64,000 bases of DNA from J095 sp964517605 (GCA_964517605.1 CAZFCE010000028.1:1-64000); one strand, 5' to 3'. Positions 42,202 through 51,291 are shown, counted from the stretch's first letter. Numbers and translations are program-made. The notes: a model not told the origin generated them from the letters alone.

Positions 42202-42814
42202 ACGGCGCGTTTTTCTGAACGATGGGCAAATATGCAAAGTTGGTGTAGGGAATGGCTTCAAAATTCAGTTTGAGGGCCGGATCGCCCAACAGCACAAAAG
42301 TGTTGAGCAAATCCTGAAGGGTGCCGGCGGGCCAGCCGGTGAGGGTGTAAGCGTGGGGTGTGGCCTCGCCGGTTAGCTGAAATTGGCCGGTTCCGCCCTG
42401 CAAGCCCGGATACACCAGCGATAACGCATCAAACCAGGCCCCTTCGGTGCTGACGTTGTTAATGCCCGGCAGCGCAACCGTAACCTGATTGCTGCCGTGT
42501 TTTAAACTATTGGCCGGCACGGTAAAGGTGGGCGATACGGTGATTTTGCCGGCCCAGGTAAACTCGCCTAGGCTGGTGCCATTGAATTTTACGGCAATAC
42601 GATGGTTGTATCCCAGGTCGGCAGGCAGCGGGGGATCGGTGAAACCCCGCAGAAAAAGCGTCAGAGTGGCGGCGGTGCCGCTAACTAACGGCGAGTTTAG
42701 TTGCACGGTAAACGTGCCTGTAGCCGTTTTATCCCGATGCAATTCAAACCAGTACCAGTAATCGCCGCGGTGGTCGGGGTATAGCGAGTCGTAATATATT
42801 GTTTTGGCGGTTGT
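42200..42814 (-). pseudogene. 5'-truncated fragment of a gingipain-like (C25-type) surface protein
   Basis: The frame encodes TTAKTIYYDSLYPDHRGDYW, then beta-domain sequence (GTFTVQLNSPLVSGTAATL, FNGTSLGEFTWAG), LLGDPALKLNFEAIPY and a C-terminal YLPIV. The closing LLGDPALKL and YLPIV are typical ends of large secreted C25-type peptidases in this kind of bacterium (from memory). No start codon with a ribosome-binding site exists. The coding frame simply fades out at about 42814-42877, right beside the hpdA terminator. It therefore looks like the 3' remnant of a larger gene cut off when the hpd cassette arrived. A TTG at 42742 could in theory start a 180-residue protein without a signal peptide, which is unlikely. 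Confidence 0.65.
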
Positions 42815-42892
42815 AAAGCTGTAAAGTATGGGTAAATAACCAATAAATATTAAAGTAAAGGCGGTGAAGTACGATGGTTTTTGGCCGGGGCA

Positions 42893-42926
42893 TAAAAAAG
42901 CCCCCGGATTGAATAATCCGGGGGCC
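42893..42926 (-). terminator. Terminator of hpdA
   Basis: A perfect 10-bp stem (42915-42924 with 42901-42910) followed on the minus strand by a run of six Ts. Confidence 0.93.
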
Positions 42927-42948
42927 GGGGCAAGAGGAGGGATAAACC

Positions 42949-43929
42949 CTAGAACGTGGTATCGGAACCAACGTAGCAGGCAATGCGCCGGTCTAAAAAA
43001 TAGCTTTGGATGTTATACAACGTTTCCTCCGGCGTGGTTGGGCTTTCTCGGTAGGCGTATTCTTTGCCCAACTGCGTCCATTTTGAATCACCCAGCCGGT
43101 GAAACGGCAGAATGTTAATTTCTACCAGGCCCATTTGCTGCATAAACTGCGCGGTAGCAGTAATGTTTTCTTCCGTGTCGTTGTAGCCTTCAATTACCGG
43201 CATCCGCAATACCAGCCGGCCCGGCCACCCCGAAGCCACCAGCGTTTTAATGTTGCCAAGAATCGGCTCATTGGGCACGCCGGTTTTATCCCGATGCTGC
43301 CGGGTATCCATGTGTTTTACATCAACAAAAGCAAAATCCACCAGCGACATCAGTTCTAAAAAAACATCAGGACGGCAGTAAGCGGTGGTTTCTACCGCCG
43401 TATGAATTTGTTCTTTCCGGCAGGCTTCTAAAACGGCCTGAATATAGCGGTACTGCAACAGCGGTTCACCGCCAGAAAAAGTTACGCCTCCGGTTGTGCC
43501 CCAGTAGTGGCGGTTGCGGTGAAAAATATGCATCAATTCCGGCACCGTTTTCCAATCGCCGCAGTAACGCAACCCTTCAAAGTAACACACCTGCAAGCAT
43601 TGGTGGTCGGCGCACAGGTTGCACAGACTGCGATCAAACCAAAGCTGCGGCTCGTCCTCGGTATTATTAGCGGGTTGAACCGCCTGCGGGTTAATGCTGA
43701 TGGCCTGGTGCGGGCAGGCATCAATGCAGCGCCGGCACTTGTTTTTTTGGTGAACGCATTTGCTGTTGCGGAACATAATATCCTGGGCGGTGCGAATGCC
43801 CTCCGGGTTGGCGCACCATTCACAGTGCAGCGGGCAGCCTTTCATAAACACCAATGTGCGGCAGCCCGGCCCATCGTGAACCGAATAGCCCTGGATATCA
43901 AAAATTAATCCACGTAATTCTTCGGTCAT
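42949..43929 (-). CDS. hpdA: Glycyl radical enzyme activase (4-hydroxyphenylacetate decarboxylase activating enzyme)
   Basis: A 326-residue radical-SAM enzyme. The AdoMet cluster motif is CPLHCEWC near residue 33. A ferredoxin-like insert with two more Cys sets (CRRCIDACPH and CNLCADHQCLQVC) follows, then GGVTFSGGEPLL, which helps bind AdoMet. This double-cluster insert is typical of activases of the HPAD, benzylsuccinate synthase and choline lyase classes. It uses a 5'-deoxyadenosyl radical to install the glycyl radical on HpdB. The partner is HpdB at 45867-48602, the only glycyl radical enzyme in the window. The ATG at 43929 (gaggtg upstream) or a GTG at 43935 may be the start. It is the last gene of the cassette, 207 bp after the transporter and followed by a terminator. 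Confidence 0.88.
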   Translation of the reverse strand: MTEELRGLIFDIQGYSVHDGPGCRTLVFMKGCPLHCEWCANPEGIRTAQDIMFRNSKCVHQKNKCRRCIDACPHQAISINPQAVQPANNTEDEPQLWFDRSLCNLCADHQCLQVCYFEGLRYCGDWKTVPELMHIFHRNRHYWGTTGGVTFSGGEPLLQYRYIQAVLEACRKEQIHTAVETTAYCRPDVFLELMSLVDFAFVDVKHMDTRQHRDKTGVPNEPILGNIKTLVASGWPGRLVLRMPVIEGYNDTEENITATAQFMQQMGLVEINILPFHRLGDSKWTQLGKEYAYRESPTTPEETLYNIQSYFLDRRIACYVGSDTTF

Positions 43930-43993
43930 TTTCACCTCAAGTCGGCAGGCTTACCCTGCGTTAGTCGTTTTATGGTCAGATTAAAAACAACGG

Positions 43994-44032
43994 GGGTGAA
44001 GTTGAGACGCGCCGGGCGCCCCAACTTCACCC
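43994..44032 (-). terminator. Stem-loop between the transporter and hpdA
   Basis: An 11-bp stem (44022-44032 with 43994-44004), followed on the minus strand by ccgttgttttt. It could end part of the transcripts or protect the upstream message. Confidence 0.6.
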
Positions 44033-44136
44033 TCAGGTTCACCCCTTCTCACCGCACATCGTGGCGGCGAGTCCAGGGGTGAGAGGCGGCCCGTTTATTG
44101 ACGCGGACGGGCTGCCTCCGGTTGGGCCTGAATATC

Positions 44137-45453
44137 TCAGGCGATGCCGGGTTGTTGTTGAACGGCTTCTTGCGGTTGGGTTGCCGTTAACGGCAGGAAG
44201 ATGGCGGTAACAAAGGAGATGGCAAAAGCGCCCAACGCAAACCAGATTGAGGGCACATAGCTGCCACCGGCACCCAACGCCGAACCCACGTAAGTACCCA
44301 GCGCGGGGCCAATGCCCATTACAATCAAAGTGGCCAGGCCCCAAATGCGGCCCAGCGATTTGCGCCCGTAAATTGAACCGGCATAACCGGCGCAGCCACC
44401 GGGTTCAATGGCCCAGTAGATGGCAAACAGAATACAGGCCACCACGCCAATGGCAAAAGAGCCGGAGCCGCTCATCAGCAGCAGCAAGCAGGCCACTACC
44501 CCTACCGCCGGCGCAAAAATTAACATGGCTTTGCGCGCCTGGGCTTCGTTGCCAAACTTGCCCACCAGCATGTCGGCAATGCGCCCAAAAATGGGCATGG
44601 TAAAGATGCCGGCAATCCCGATAAAGATGTACAGGTTGGTGGCCGTGCCCAAATCCATTTTGGCGTCGGTGGTCCAGTAGCGCACCACCTGCGTCCAGAT
44701 TAAAAATTCGCCGACCATCGCGGTTAAAAATACGACCACCGTGCCCCAAATGGGGAGCGTTTTGAACGCCTGGCCGGGAGTCCACATATATTCTTCTTTA
44801 ACCGAGCCGCCCGCGCCCGCCGGCGGCAGCCCAAACGGTTTTAAGTTGTAGGCTTCGGGCGATTTTTTGGCAATGGCCGCCGCAATCAGCAGCGCCACAA
44901 ACGTAATCACGGCCAGAATTTTCATGGCCAGCCGCCAGCTTTCGGCCCCGCTTTCCGGGTTGGTGAGAATCGGTTTAACAATCAGGCTCAACACCACCTG
45001 AGCCATCGGTGCGCCGGCAAAAGCCACGCCCCACCAGGTGGCATACGCCTTGCCCACAAACCACTTGCGCACCGATACCGTAGACGAAACCCACAGCATG
45101 CCCGTGCCAACCCCGGCAAACACGCCGTAAACCAGCAGGTACATGCCCGGCGAAGTATTGGGCACCAGGCTGGTTAAGAAAAAGCCCAGGCCGCCAAAAA
45201 TCGCTCCCAGAAAATAGGCCGGGCGCGTGCCCCATTTGTCAATGATCATCCCGCTAAAGAAGGCGGTAATGGCATACACCGACATCATAATGGAATAACC
45301 GGTGGAGGGTAGCGTGGGCGCCCAGCCGGTGTTTTTAATCATTACCGGGTTAAGGATTGAAAAACTGGAACGGTAGCCAAATAAACAAAATACGGCCAAC
45401 CACGAGGCCGCGACCACAAAGTAACTCAGTTGTTTTGCGTTCTTTTCTTCCAT
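44137..45453 (-). CDS. MFS transporter, oxalate/formate antiporter (OFA) type
   Basis: A 438-residue protein with about 12 membrane helices. Features of the major facilitator superfamily include MIIDKWGTRPAYFLGAIFGG between helices 2 and 3, and the second-half equivalent GRIADMLVGKFGNEAQARKA. The N-terminal YRSSFSILNPVM and GIGTGM-like segments fit the OFA family, which exchanges small carboxylates. The position between hpdC and hpdA suggests import of 4-hydroxyphenylacetate or exchange with a related carboxylate; this is inference. A strong ribosome-binding site (ggaggg) precedes the start. The stem-loop at 45523-45558 separates it from hpdC. Confidence 0.85.
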   Translation of the reverse strand: MEEKNAKQLSYFVVAASWLAVFCLFGYRSSFSILNPVMIKNTGWAPTLPSTGYSIMMSVYAITAFFSGMIIDKWGTRPAYFLGAIFGGLGFFLTSLVPNTSPGMYLLVYGVFAGVGTGMLWVSSTVSVRKWFVGKAYATWWGVAFAGAPMAQVVLSLIVKPILTNPESGAESWRLAMKILAVITFVALLIAAAIAKKSPEAYNLKPFGLPPAGAGGSVKEEYMWTPGQAFKTLPIWGTVVVFLTAMVGEFLIWTQVVRYWTTDAKMDLGTATNLYIFIGIAGIFTMPIFGRIADMLVGKFGNEAQARKAMLIFAPAVGVVACLLLLMSGSGSFAIGVVACILFAIYWAIEPGGCAGYAGSIYGRKSLGRIWGLATLIVMGIGPALGTYVGSALGAGGSYVPSIWFALGAFAISFVTAIFLPLTATQPQEAVQQQPGIA

Positions 45454-45522
45454 GTTCAGTTCTCCCTCCGAAGTATTTTCACAGGGTTAGTTAGAAAGTT
45501 TGGTAATTGATATAAACAGATT

Positions 45523-45558
45523 GAGCCGGAAGCGTCTCAACCGAGGCGCTTCCGGCTC
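45523..45558 (-). terminator. Stem-loop after hpdC
   Basis: A 16-bp stem (45543-45558 with 45523-45538; one G:U-type mismatch) around a 4-base loop, without a T run. It may lower expression of the transporter and hpdA relative to hpdBC. Confidence 0.6.
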
Positions 45559-45571
45559 TGGAATGGCGGGA

Positions 45572-45835
45572 TTAGGCGGCTACGAACATTTCGCAGGTCA
45601 TAGCGACCATTTCGCCGTAAGCCCAGGGTTTGTTGGCCTCGGCCTTGCAAATCCCCAATTGGTCTTCGGTGGCCATATAATTGGCGCAGAATTTGCATTT
45701 GGGCAGTTTTTTGTAGCAATCGCAGGTGTTAGAGTCCAGAATGGTCAGGTCTCCGGTGCGGCGGCACACCCCTTTGGCTACGTCTACCGGGCAAAAGTTC
45801 AGGCAATCACTGTGTTGCAGTAATATTTGGCTCAT
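45572..45835 (-). CDS. hpdC: 4-hydroxyphenylacetate decarboxylase small (iron-sulfur) subunit
   Basis: An 87-residue Cys-rich protein. H8-S-D-C11, C24 and C38 (or C40) match the N-terminal cluster ligands (one His, three Cys) of clostridial HpdC. C47-x2-C50, C63 and C81 match the second, all-Cys cluster. The words HSDCLNFC, AKGVCR, LPKCKFC and MTCE line up well with my memory of the Clostridioides difficile protein. In that enzyme the small subunit carries two [4Fe-4S] clusters and is needed for stability and regulation of the glycyl radical subunit. It lies 31 bp after hpdB with aaggag before its start. Its presence is the best evidence that this decarboxylase is the 4-hydroxyphenylacetate type. 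Confidence 0.88.
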   Translation of the reverse strand: MSQILLQHSDCLNFCPVDVAKGVCRRTGDLTILDSNTCDCYKKLPKCKFCANYMATEDQLGICKAEANKPWAYGEMVAMTCEMFVAA

Positions 45836-45866
45836 GGAATTCTCCTTGTTTTTTATTCACGCAGGT

Positions 45867-48602
45867 TTAGATTTCTTCGTATTCGGTGCGAGAGATAACT
45901 TCGTCCTGAATGGGTTTGCCAAGTTCAACCCAGTATTGGGTAAAGCCGGCCACGCGAACCAGCAACTCGCGGTAGTTTTCGGGGTGCAACTGGGCGTCCT
46001 TCAGCACTTTTGAGTCAACCACGTTGTACTGAATGTGGAACGCGCCTTTGCGCATGTACGCCCGCGTCAGGTCGAGCAGTTTGCGTGAGCCTTCGGCACC
46101 GTGCACCGCCGAGGGGTGAATCTTCAGGTTCAATTGGCTGTTCTGCGACTTGGCATGATCCCAGCAGGTGGCCGAGTTGAACAGGGCAAACGGGCCGTTG
46201 CGGTCGGTGCCGGGGTAGGCCGACATGGAGGCATCGGCGTAAGTGGTGCCGGAGAGCCGCCCGTCCGCCGAGGCCAGCGTAATCGAGCCTTGCACGCCGT
46301 GCGTAGAAACCGAAATCTGGCAGGGATACATGGTTTTGCCATACAGCGATTCGTAATTGCTGCACATTGGGCAGAACCAGTCTTCGTACAGGCGCAGCAC
46401 CGAGTCGGCGTAGGGGTCGTCGTTGCCGTATTTGGGGGCGGTCAGGCAGTCGTGGTGAATCTTGTCGTACTTTTCGCCGCCTTCGTTCTTTTCCTGGGCC
46501 AACAGCGAGAACGAGCCAACTTCTTTAGCCTGTTTAAAGCCGAAGTTGTTCTGAATGGCGTCGCGGACTTCATCCAGCGTGTATTGTTTGTCGTCGTACA
46601 CCAGCTTCTTCAGCGCCACCATCGAGTTAACCATAGTGATGGTGCCGCAGGATTCTACGTTGAAGGTGGCGTTGTAGCGGTAGCCCATCTGGCCAATGTG
46701 CAGCCCTTTATCCAGACAATCCGGCTTGAGGAAGGAGTTGATGACCGTCATGTTGTTTTTACGCCAAATATCGTGCTGGATGTTGTTGGTGGTGGCCAGG
46801 CAGTCAACCGTCAATTCGTAATATTCGGTAAAGGTTTGCCACAGTTCTTCAAAGGTGTCCAGTTTGCGGTTGTGCGGCGGGTAGAGTTGTTCGCCCAACC
46901 GGGGATCGTAGCCGTTAAACAGCACGGCTTCGAGCACTTTGGGATTGGCAATAAAGTGCACGCCCACCGAGGTTGGCTGGCCTGCGCCGCCGGGAATCCA
47001 GTATTCTTTGCCGTTGAGTTTGAGCGATTTCCAGGTGCAGGGCGAGGTTTCCAGGCAGCCGCCAATGGCAATGGCGCGGGCATCAAACAAGTCCATGCCT
47101 TCGGGGCCGTATTGGCCCCGCAAAAATTGCATGCCAATCTGGTTGTTCATAAAGGCCGGGTAGCCGGTGCCGCTCTTAACCGATTCGATGCATTTGAGCA
47201 TAAAGTCGTCCGACAGTTTGTCATCATACATGCACGAGAGCGTGGGCTGCGGCGATTGCAGGCGCATGCCGGCTTCCAAAATCAATTTTTCCAGGTCGTT
47301 GCCTTCGGGGTCGCCGGCGGGGTTTAGGCCGCCCATAGTCAGGTTGTTGAAGGTGTTAGAGGAAAGCACCCCGCCCACCACGCCGGTGGAGGCAAAGGCG
47401 TCAATGCAGGTAAATTTTATCCGGTGCAGTTCCAACAGTTCAATCACTTCTTCCTGGGTAATGCGACCGGCTTTGATGTCTTGTTCGTACCAGGGGAAAA
47501 GCACCTGGCCCACGCGCCCCGGCGACATCCCGGAGATGGCGTCTTCATCGAGCACGGCAAAGTGGAGCAAGCAGGTCATTTGCAGCGCTTCTTTAAAGGT
47601 GCGCGGTTGTTTGTGGGCAATCCAGCCCATCATATCGGCGATTTCAGCGTATTCGGCCCGTTGCACGGGGTCTTCGGTAACGTCTTGCAACCGGCGCGCT
47701 TCTTTGGCGTAGTTCAGAATCCAGGCTTGCAGCCCTTCAATCACCAGAGCCACCGCCTCGTAATAATACATGCGGTCCATCCCAACCACGCCATCGCCGC
47801 CGGCGCGTCCGGCCACTTCGGCTTTGCGCTCTTTGCACATATCCAGCAGGCCATCAAAACCGTAGGCCAGCGGGTAGTAATAGTTGATGACTTCACGGCC
47901 CTGGGGCAGGGTGTAGCCAGAGTCAAACATGCAGATGACGGAGCGCATCATCTTTTCTTTGAGGTCGTATTCCGGCACCATCATTTCATAGTGGTGGCCC
48001 AGTTCTTCAACCGATTTGTCTTTCCATTCGTAGGCCAGTTTTACCAGCGCGGGGATTTCTTCGGTGCGGATGCCGAATTTACCGGCAATCGAGAGCACCT
48101 TGCCAAAATCTTTGGTAACGTTGCCGCCGCCGGCGCCAAACTTGGATTCTTCGCCGGCAGAAGCGCCGCCGCGAGCCAGCGCCGCTTTGAACAGGTCATC
48201 GCCTTTGGCCAGGAAGAAGGTGTTGGACAACCAGGGCATGGGGAACGAGCCACGGTAGTAATAGGTTTTTGAAGTGACCAGTTTTTCGCCCGGCCAAATA
48301 ACCGGCGTCATGTGGCTAAAGGCCGCCTTTAGGGCTTTGGCCCGCCGCACAACCGGCACTTCGCAATCCCACTTGCGCCACTCGCGGGTATACCAGTAGG
48401 GAAATTCCACGTTGGTAGACGAGAGCGTGTTCATGTACAGGTCTTTTAGTTTTTCGGCCCGCGCGGTGGGGTTGGGTTGAACCTCACGGTCGGTTACTCC
48501 TTCGTACTCATCGCCGTAGTGGTATTCGATTGGAATACCCTTTTCCAGCAGGATGTCGGCTAACATTTTGCCGCGTTTTTCTTTCTCCATTGCAAGAACC
48601 AT
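45867..48602 (-). CDS. hpdB: 4-hydroxyphenylacetate decarboxylase glycyl radical subunit
   Basis: A 911-residue glycyl radical enzyme. The thiyl-radical Cys516 lies in GGCLETSPC, with Glu518 two residues on, the C-x-E arrangement of arylacetate decarboxylases. The glycyl radical loop is VRVAGFTQYW with Gly886. The Cys-Gly distance is 370 residues, equal to that of clostridial HpdB as I recall its numbering (Cys503, Gly873). The N-terminal pyruvate-formate-lyase-like barrel has WPGEKLVTSKTYYYRG. The enzyme should decarboxylate 4-hydroxyphenylacetate, from tyrosine fermentation, to p-cresol and CO2 under strict anoxia. Indoleacetate or phenylacetate decarboxylases are alternatives but lack a small subunit as far as I know. 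The start at 48602 has aggagg seven bases upstream. It is first in the cassette hpdB-hpdC-transporter-hpdA. Confidence 0.85.
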   Translation of the reverse strand: MVLAMEKEKRGKMLADILLEKGIPIEYHYGDEYEGVTDREVQPNPTARAEKLKDLYMNTLSSTNVEFPYWYTREWRKWDCEVPVVRRAKALKAAFSHMTPVIWPGEKLVTSKTYYYRGSFPMPWLSNTFFLAKGDDLFKAALARGGASAGEESKFGAGGGNVTKDFGKVLSIAGKFGIRTEEIPALVKLAYEWKDKSVEELGHHYEMMVPEYDLKEKMMRSVICMFDSGYTLPQGREVINYYYPLAYGFDGLLDMCKERKAEVAGRAGGDGVVGMDRMYYYEAVALVIEGLQAWILNYAKEARRLQDVTEDPVQRAEYAEIADMMGWIAHKQPRTFKEALQMTCLLHFAVLDEDAISGMSPGRVGQVLFPWYEQDIKAGRITQEEVIELLELHRIKFTCIDAFASTGVVGGVLSSNTFNNLTMGGLNPAGDPEGNDLEKLILEAGMRLQSPQPTLSCMYDDKLSDDFMLKCIESVKSGTGYPAFMNNQIGMQFLRGQYGPEGMDLFDARAIAIGGCLETSPCTWKSLKLNGKEYWIPGGAGQPTSVGVHFIANPKVLEAVLFNGYDPRLGEQLYPPHNRKLDTFEELWQTFTEYYELTVDCLATTNNIQHDIWRKNNMTVINSFLKPDCLDKGLHIGQMGYRYNATFNVESCGTITMVNSMVALKKLVYDDKQYTLDEVRDAIQNNFGFKQAKEVGSFSLLAQEKNEGGEKYDKIHHDCLTAPKYGNDDPYADSVLRLYEDWFCPMCSNYESLYGKTMYPCQISVSTHGVQGSITLASADGRLSGTTYADASMSAYPGTDRNGPFALFNSATCWDHAKSQNSQLNLKIHPSAVHGAEGSRKLLDLTRAYMRKGAFHIQYNVVDSKVLKDAQLHPENYRELLVRVAGFTQYWVELGKPIQDEVISRTEYEEI

Positions 48603-48737
48603 CAAAAGCCTCCTGTGTAAAAGGTTGGGTTTATATTACTGTGGCTCAGTATAAGGCAACAACGGGTTGGGGAGTATCAGGCAGGCTTCTGAATTTGGCT
48701 CGGTAAATGGGGGGAAACGACGCATCCCCCGGATAAA

Positions 48738-48777
48738 CGATACGCCGCATCCCCCAATTGGGGGATGCGGCGTATCG
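48738..48777. promoter_or_regulatory. 40-bp perfect palindrome between the LuxR regulator and hpdB
   Basis: Arms 48738-48757 and 48758-48777 are exactly complementary with no loop. The word gcatccccc (or its complement) occurs a third time at 48722-48730. No T run follows on the minus strand, so a two-fold symmetric operator is as likely as a terminator for the regulator gene ending at 48811. Confidence 0.6.
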
Positions 48778-48810
48778 GCCATTTGGGTGATTATGGGCTA
48801 AAAACGGGGG

Positions 48811-49455
48811 CTATACTTCGATGATGCCGCGTTGAATGGCTTTGGCCACGGCTTCGGCGCGGCCATTTACCTCTAACTTGGCAAAAATGTTGGTGATGTG
48901 GGTTTTAACCGTGTGCTCGCTTACCAGCAGTTTGGCCGCAATTTCCTTGTTCGAGGCCCCCCGCACCACCCATTGCAGCACATCCAGTTCCCGGTCGGTC
49001 AGGTGATTTGCCGCCGGCTGGCCCGACGACAAATCGGCAAAGCGATCCAGCAGCATACTGGTGATTTCGGGCTGCAACACCGCCTGGCCCCGGTACACCG
49101 AGCGCATCACCGTTACCAGTTCTTCGCACGAAATATCCTTCATCAAATAGGCTTTGGCGCCCACTTTGATGCCCTCAAAAATGTACTCGTCGTTATCGTA
49201 CACGGTTAAAACAATAAACCTGGTTTTGGGGCACAACTTCCGAATCTGGCGGATGGCTTCTACGCCGTTGAGCACCGGCATCCGCAAATCCATCAGAATC
49301 AGGTCGGGGTTAAGCTGCGGAGCCAGCCGAACGGCTTCGGCCCCGTTTTCGGCCATTCCCACCAAAACCAGGCCCTCTACCCGGCTCAACATGCCGGCCA
49401 GCCCCTCCCGGATAATCTGCTGGTCGTCTACGAGCATAAAAGTGATGCGTTCCAT
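48811..49455 (-). CDS. NarL/LuxR-family response regulator
   Basis: A 214-residue protein. The receiver domain has FMLVDDQQIIREGLAGML, LILMDLRMPVLNG and YLMKD. The C-terminal LuxR-type HTH has LTDRELDVLQWVVRGASNKEIAAKLLVSEHTVKTHITNIF. It is a normal-length DNA-binding regulator. It is divergent from a histidine kinase of the matching HisKA_3 type 141 bp away, its probable partner. It lies directly upstream of hpdB on the same strand, 208 bp away, so it is a good candidate to control the decarboxylase. The start has aggaaga upstream. Confidence 0.93.
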   Translation of the reverse strand: MERITFMLVDDQQIIREGLAGMLSRVEGLVLVGMAENGAEAVRLAPQLNPDLILMDLRMPVLNGVEAIRQIRKLCPKTRFIVLTVYDNDEYIFEGIKVGAKAYLMKDISCEELVTVMRSVYRGQAVLQPEITSMLLDRFADLSSGQPAANHLTDRELDVLQWVVRGASNKEIAAKLLVSEHTVKTHITNIFAKLEVNGRAEAVAKAIQRGIIEV

Positions 49456-49596
49456 ACGTGGATTCTTCCTTTCTTCAACGGCGAAGAAATTTGGCCCGAA
49501 ATATCAATTTGCGTATTTGGCCCTATAGTAGAATAATTTTGGTGTTTCGGCAAAACCCTTTTTGAAAAACCGGCCTCAACCAAGCGAGTTATCACG

Positions 49597-51291
49597 ATGA
49601 GCACTCTTTTATACCCCGAAGATAGCCTGACCATTGGCCAAAATGCGGCGGATATTGCCGCCCAGGCGCTGGAAAACCTGGGGCGCGAGATGATTCGGCA
49701 AAAAGCGCAGAGTATCGCCGACCAGATTAGAATTTATGTGGAATGCAGACAGTACGATTCCATTGAAACCGTTAAGGCTGACCCCGTTTTGGCCAAAATC
49801 GCGGTGCAAACGGTGGGCATCACCGGGTACACCGCCCTGCACGATACCAACGGCATCAATATTTTTCACCTGATGCCCGCCGTTATCGGCGTTGATTTGT
49901 GCCGGCGGCCCGACCGCACCGCCCAATTTAAAGAGATTATCACCCGCAGCCTCACCGCCGATGCCGACGGTTACTACGATTGGCAGGACGAAACCGGACA
50001 ATCCCGCTCTAAATATATGTATTGCAGTTTAATTCGGCCCAAACTGCTGGCCCCGTTGGGGCTGGTGGTGGCCGCCACCACGTTTATTGATGAATTTCTC
50101 CAGCCGTCGCTGGAAATCCGCAAAAAAATTACCACTCTGGCCGAGCGGGTAGACGCCTACACCGCCGCCGAACACCGCCGCAACGAGCAACTTCGCTCGG
50201 TCAATGAAATCAGCCGGAGAATCAGCTCGTTTTTGAGCATAGACGAGTTGCTTCTGTACGTGGTTGATGCCCTGCAGGCTACGTTTCAGTACGATTGCGT
50301 GGGCATTTACCTGCAAAAAGCCGAACAACCCGGCCCCGAATTGCACGCCCAGGCTGGTTACAGCGCCACCTGCCCCGAAGACGGGCCGGCGGCCAAAATG
50401 AACAGCAAAATTATTGATTGGGTCGCCGCCACCGGCCAATCCTATCGCTCCGGCGATATGGCCAATAACCCCGGCGGCGTGTGGAATTTAAACCCCGAAA
50501 GCCCCTATTCGCATCTGGCGGTGCCCATTCAGATTGGCTCGCAGGTGTTGGGCGTGCTGGTTATTGGCTGTCGCAAACCCAAAACCACCACCGAGGTTGA
50601 CCTGTTCATCATTCAACCGCTGGCCGATCAGTTAGCCATTGCTCTGGAAAACGCCCGGCTGTACGTAGAACTGCGCGAAATGGCCATTATTGCCGAGCGC
50701 AACCGCATTGCCCGCGAAATCCACGACACGCTGGCGCAGGGGTTGGCCGGCATTTCAATGAACATGCAAATTGCCATGCAAATTTTGCAGGATGGCGATC
50801 ACCAGCAGTTGGCCCATTTGCTAACCTACACCCGCAGCCTGGCGCGGGAACACCTGGATGAAGCCCGGCGCTCCGTGCAGGCGTTGCATCCCAAAGTGGA
50901 AATATTGGGCGAAATGGATGAACTGGTGCGGGGCGAACTGGACAAAATTACCGCCAACCTGGAAATGGACACCAATCTGACGGTGCTGGGCGATAAACGC
51001 CCGGTGTACTCTAACATCAAGCTGGCGCTGCTGCGCATCTGCCAGGAATCGCTGACCAATGTTAAAAAACACGCCTGCGCCAGCCGCGTAAACGTAACGC
51101 TAACCTTCGAGCCGGATCGGATTGAAATGTCCGTTCTGGATAACGGCATCGGCTTTAACCGCGCCGTTCCCGGCGAAGGCAGCTTTGGCCTGATTTGCAT
51201 GAGCGAACGCGCCCGCCTGCTGGGTGGTTCGCTTACGGTTAACAGCCAGCGGGGCAAAGGCACGGAGGTCTTTGTAACCGTGCCGTTTTAA
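49597..51291 (+). CDS. Soluble histidine kinase with Cache-like and GAF sensor domains
   Basis: A 564-residue protein without any membrane helix. The N-terminal 180 residues resemble a single Cache-type sensor (IRIYVECRQYDSIETVKADP, VGITGYTALHDTNGINIFH, YYDWQDETGQSRSKYMY), a domain normally found outside the membrane, here apparently inside. A GAF domain covers about residues 205-360. The kinase is of the HisKA_3/NarX type with His376 in RIAREIHDTLAQG, then HATPase motifs (ICQESLTNVKKH, VLDNGIGFN, GSFGLICMSERA). It is divergent from the LuxR-type regulator, the expected phospho-acceptor. Ligand unknown; aromatic acids are an inference from the hpd context. The ribosome-binding site is weak. 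Confidence 0.88.
   Translation: MSTLLYPEDSLTIGQNAADIAAQALENLGREMIRQKAQSIADQIRIYVECRQYDSIETVKADPVLAKIAVQTVGITGYTALHDTNGINIFHLMPAVIGVDLCRRPDRTAQFKEIITRSLTADADGYYDWQDETGQSRSKYMYCSLIRPKLLAPLGLVVAATTFIDEFLQPSLEIRKKITTLAERVDAYTAAEHRRNEQLRSVNEISRRISSFLSIDELLLYVVDALQATFQYDCVGIYLQKAEQPGPELHAQAGYSATCPEDGPAAKMNSKIIDWVAATGQSYRSGDMANNPGGVWNLNPESPYSHLAVPIQIGSQVLGVLVIGCRKPKTTTEVDLFIIQPLADQLAIALENARLYVELREMAIIAERNRIAREIHDTLAQGLAGISMNMQIAMQILQDGDHQQLAHLLTYTRSLAREHLDEARRSVQALHPKVEILGEMDELVRGELDKITANLEMDTNLTVLGDKRPVYSNIKLALLRICQESLTNVKKHACASRVNVTLTFEPDRIEMSVLDNGIGFNRAVPGEGSFGLICMSERARLLGGSLTVNSQRGKGTEVFVTVPF

Noticed and set aside
45867..48602. Annotation as pyruvate formate-lyase, choline or glycerol-type lyase
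   Set aside because: The active site is C-L-E without the GCVEP word, and a dedicated HpdC-like subunit is next to it.
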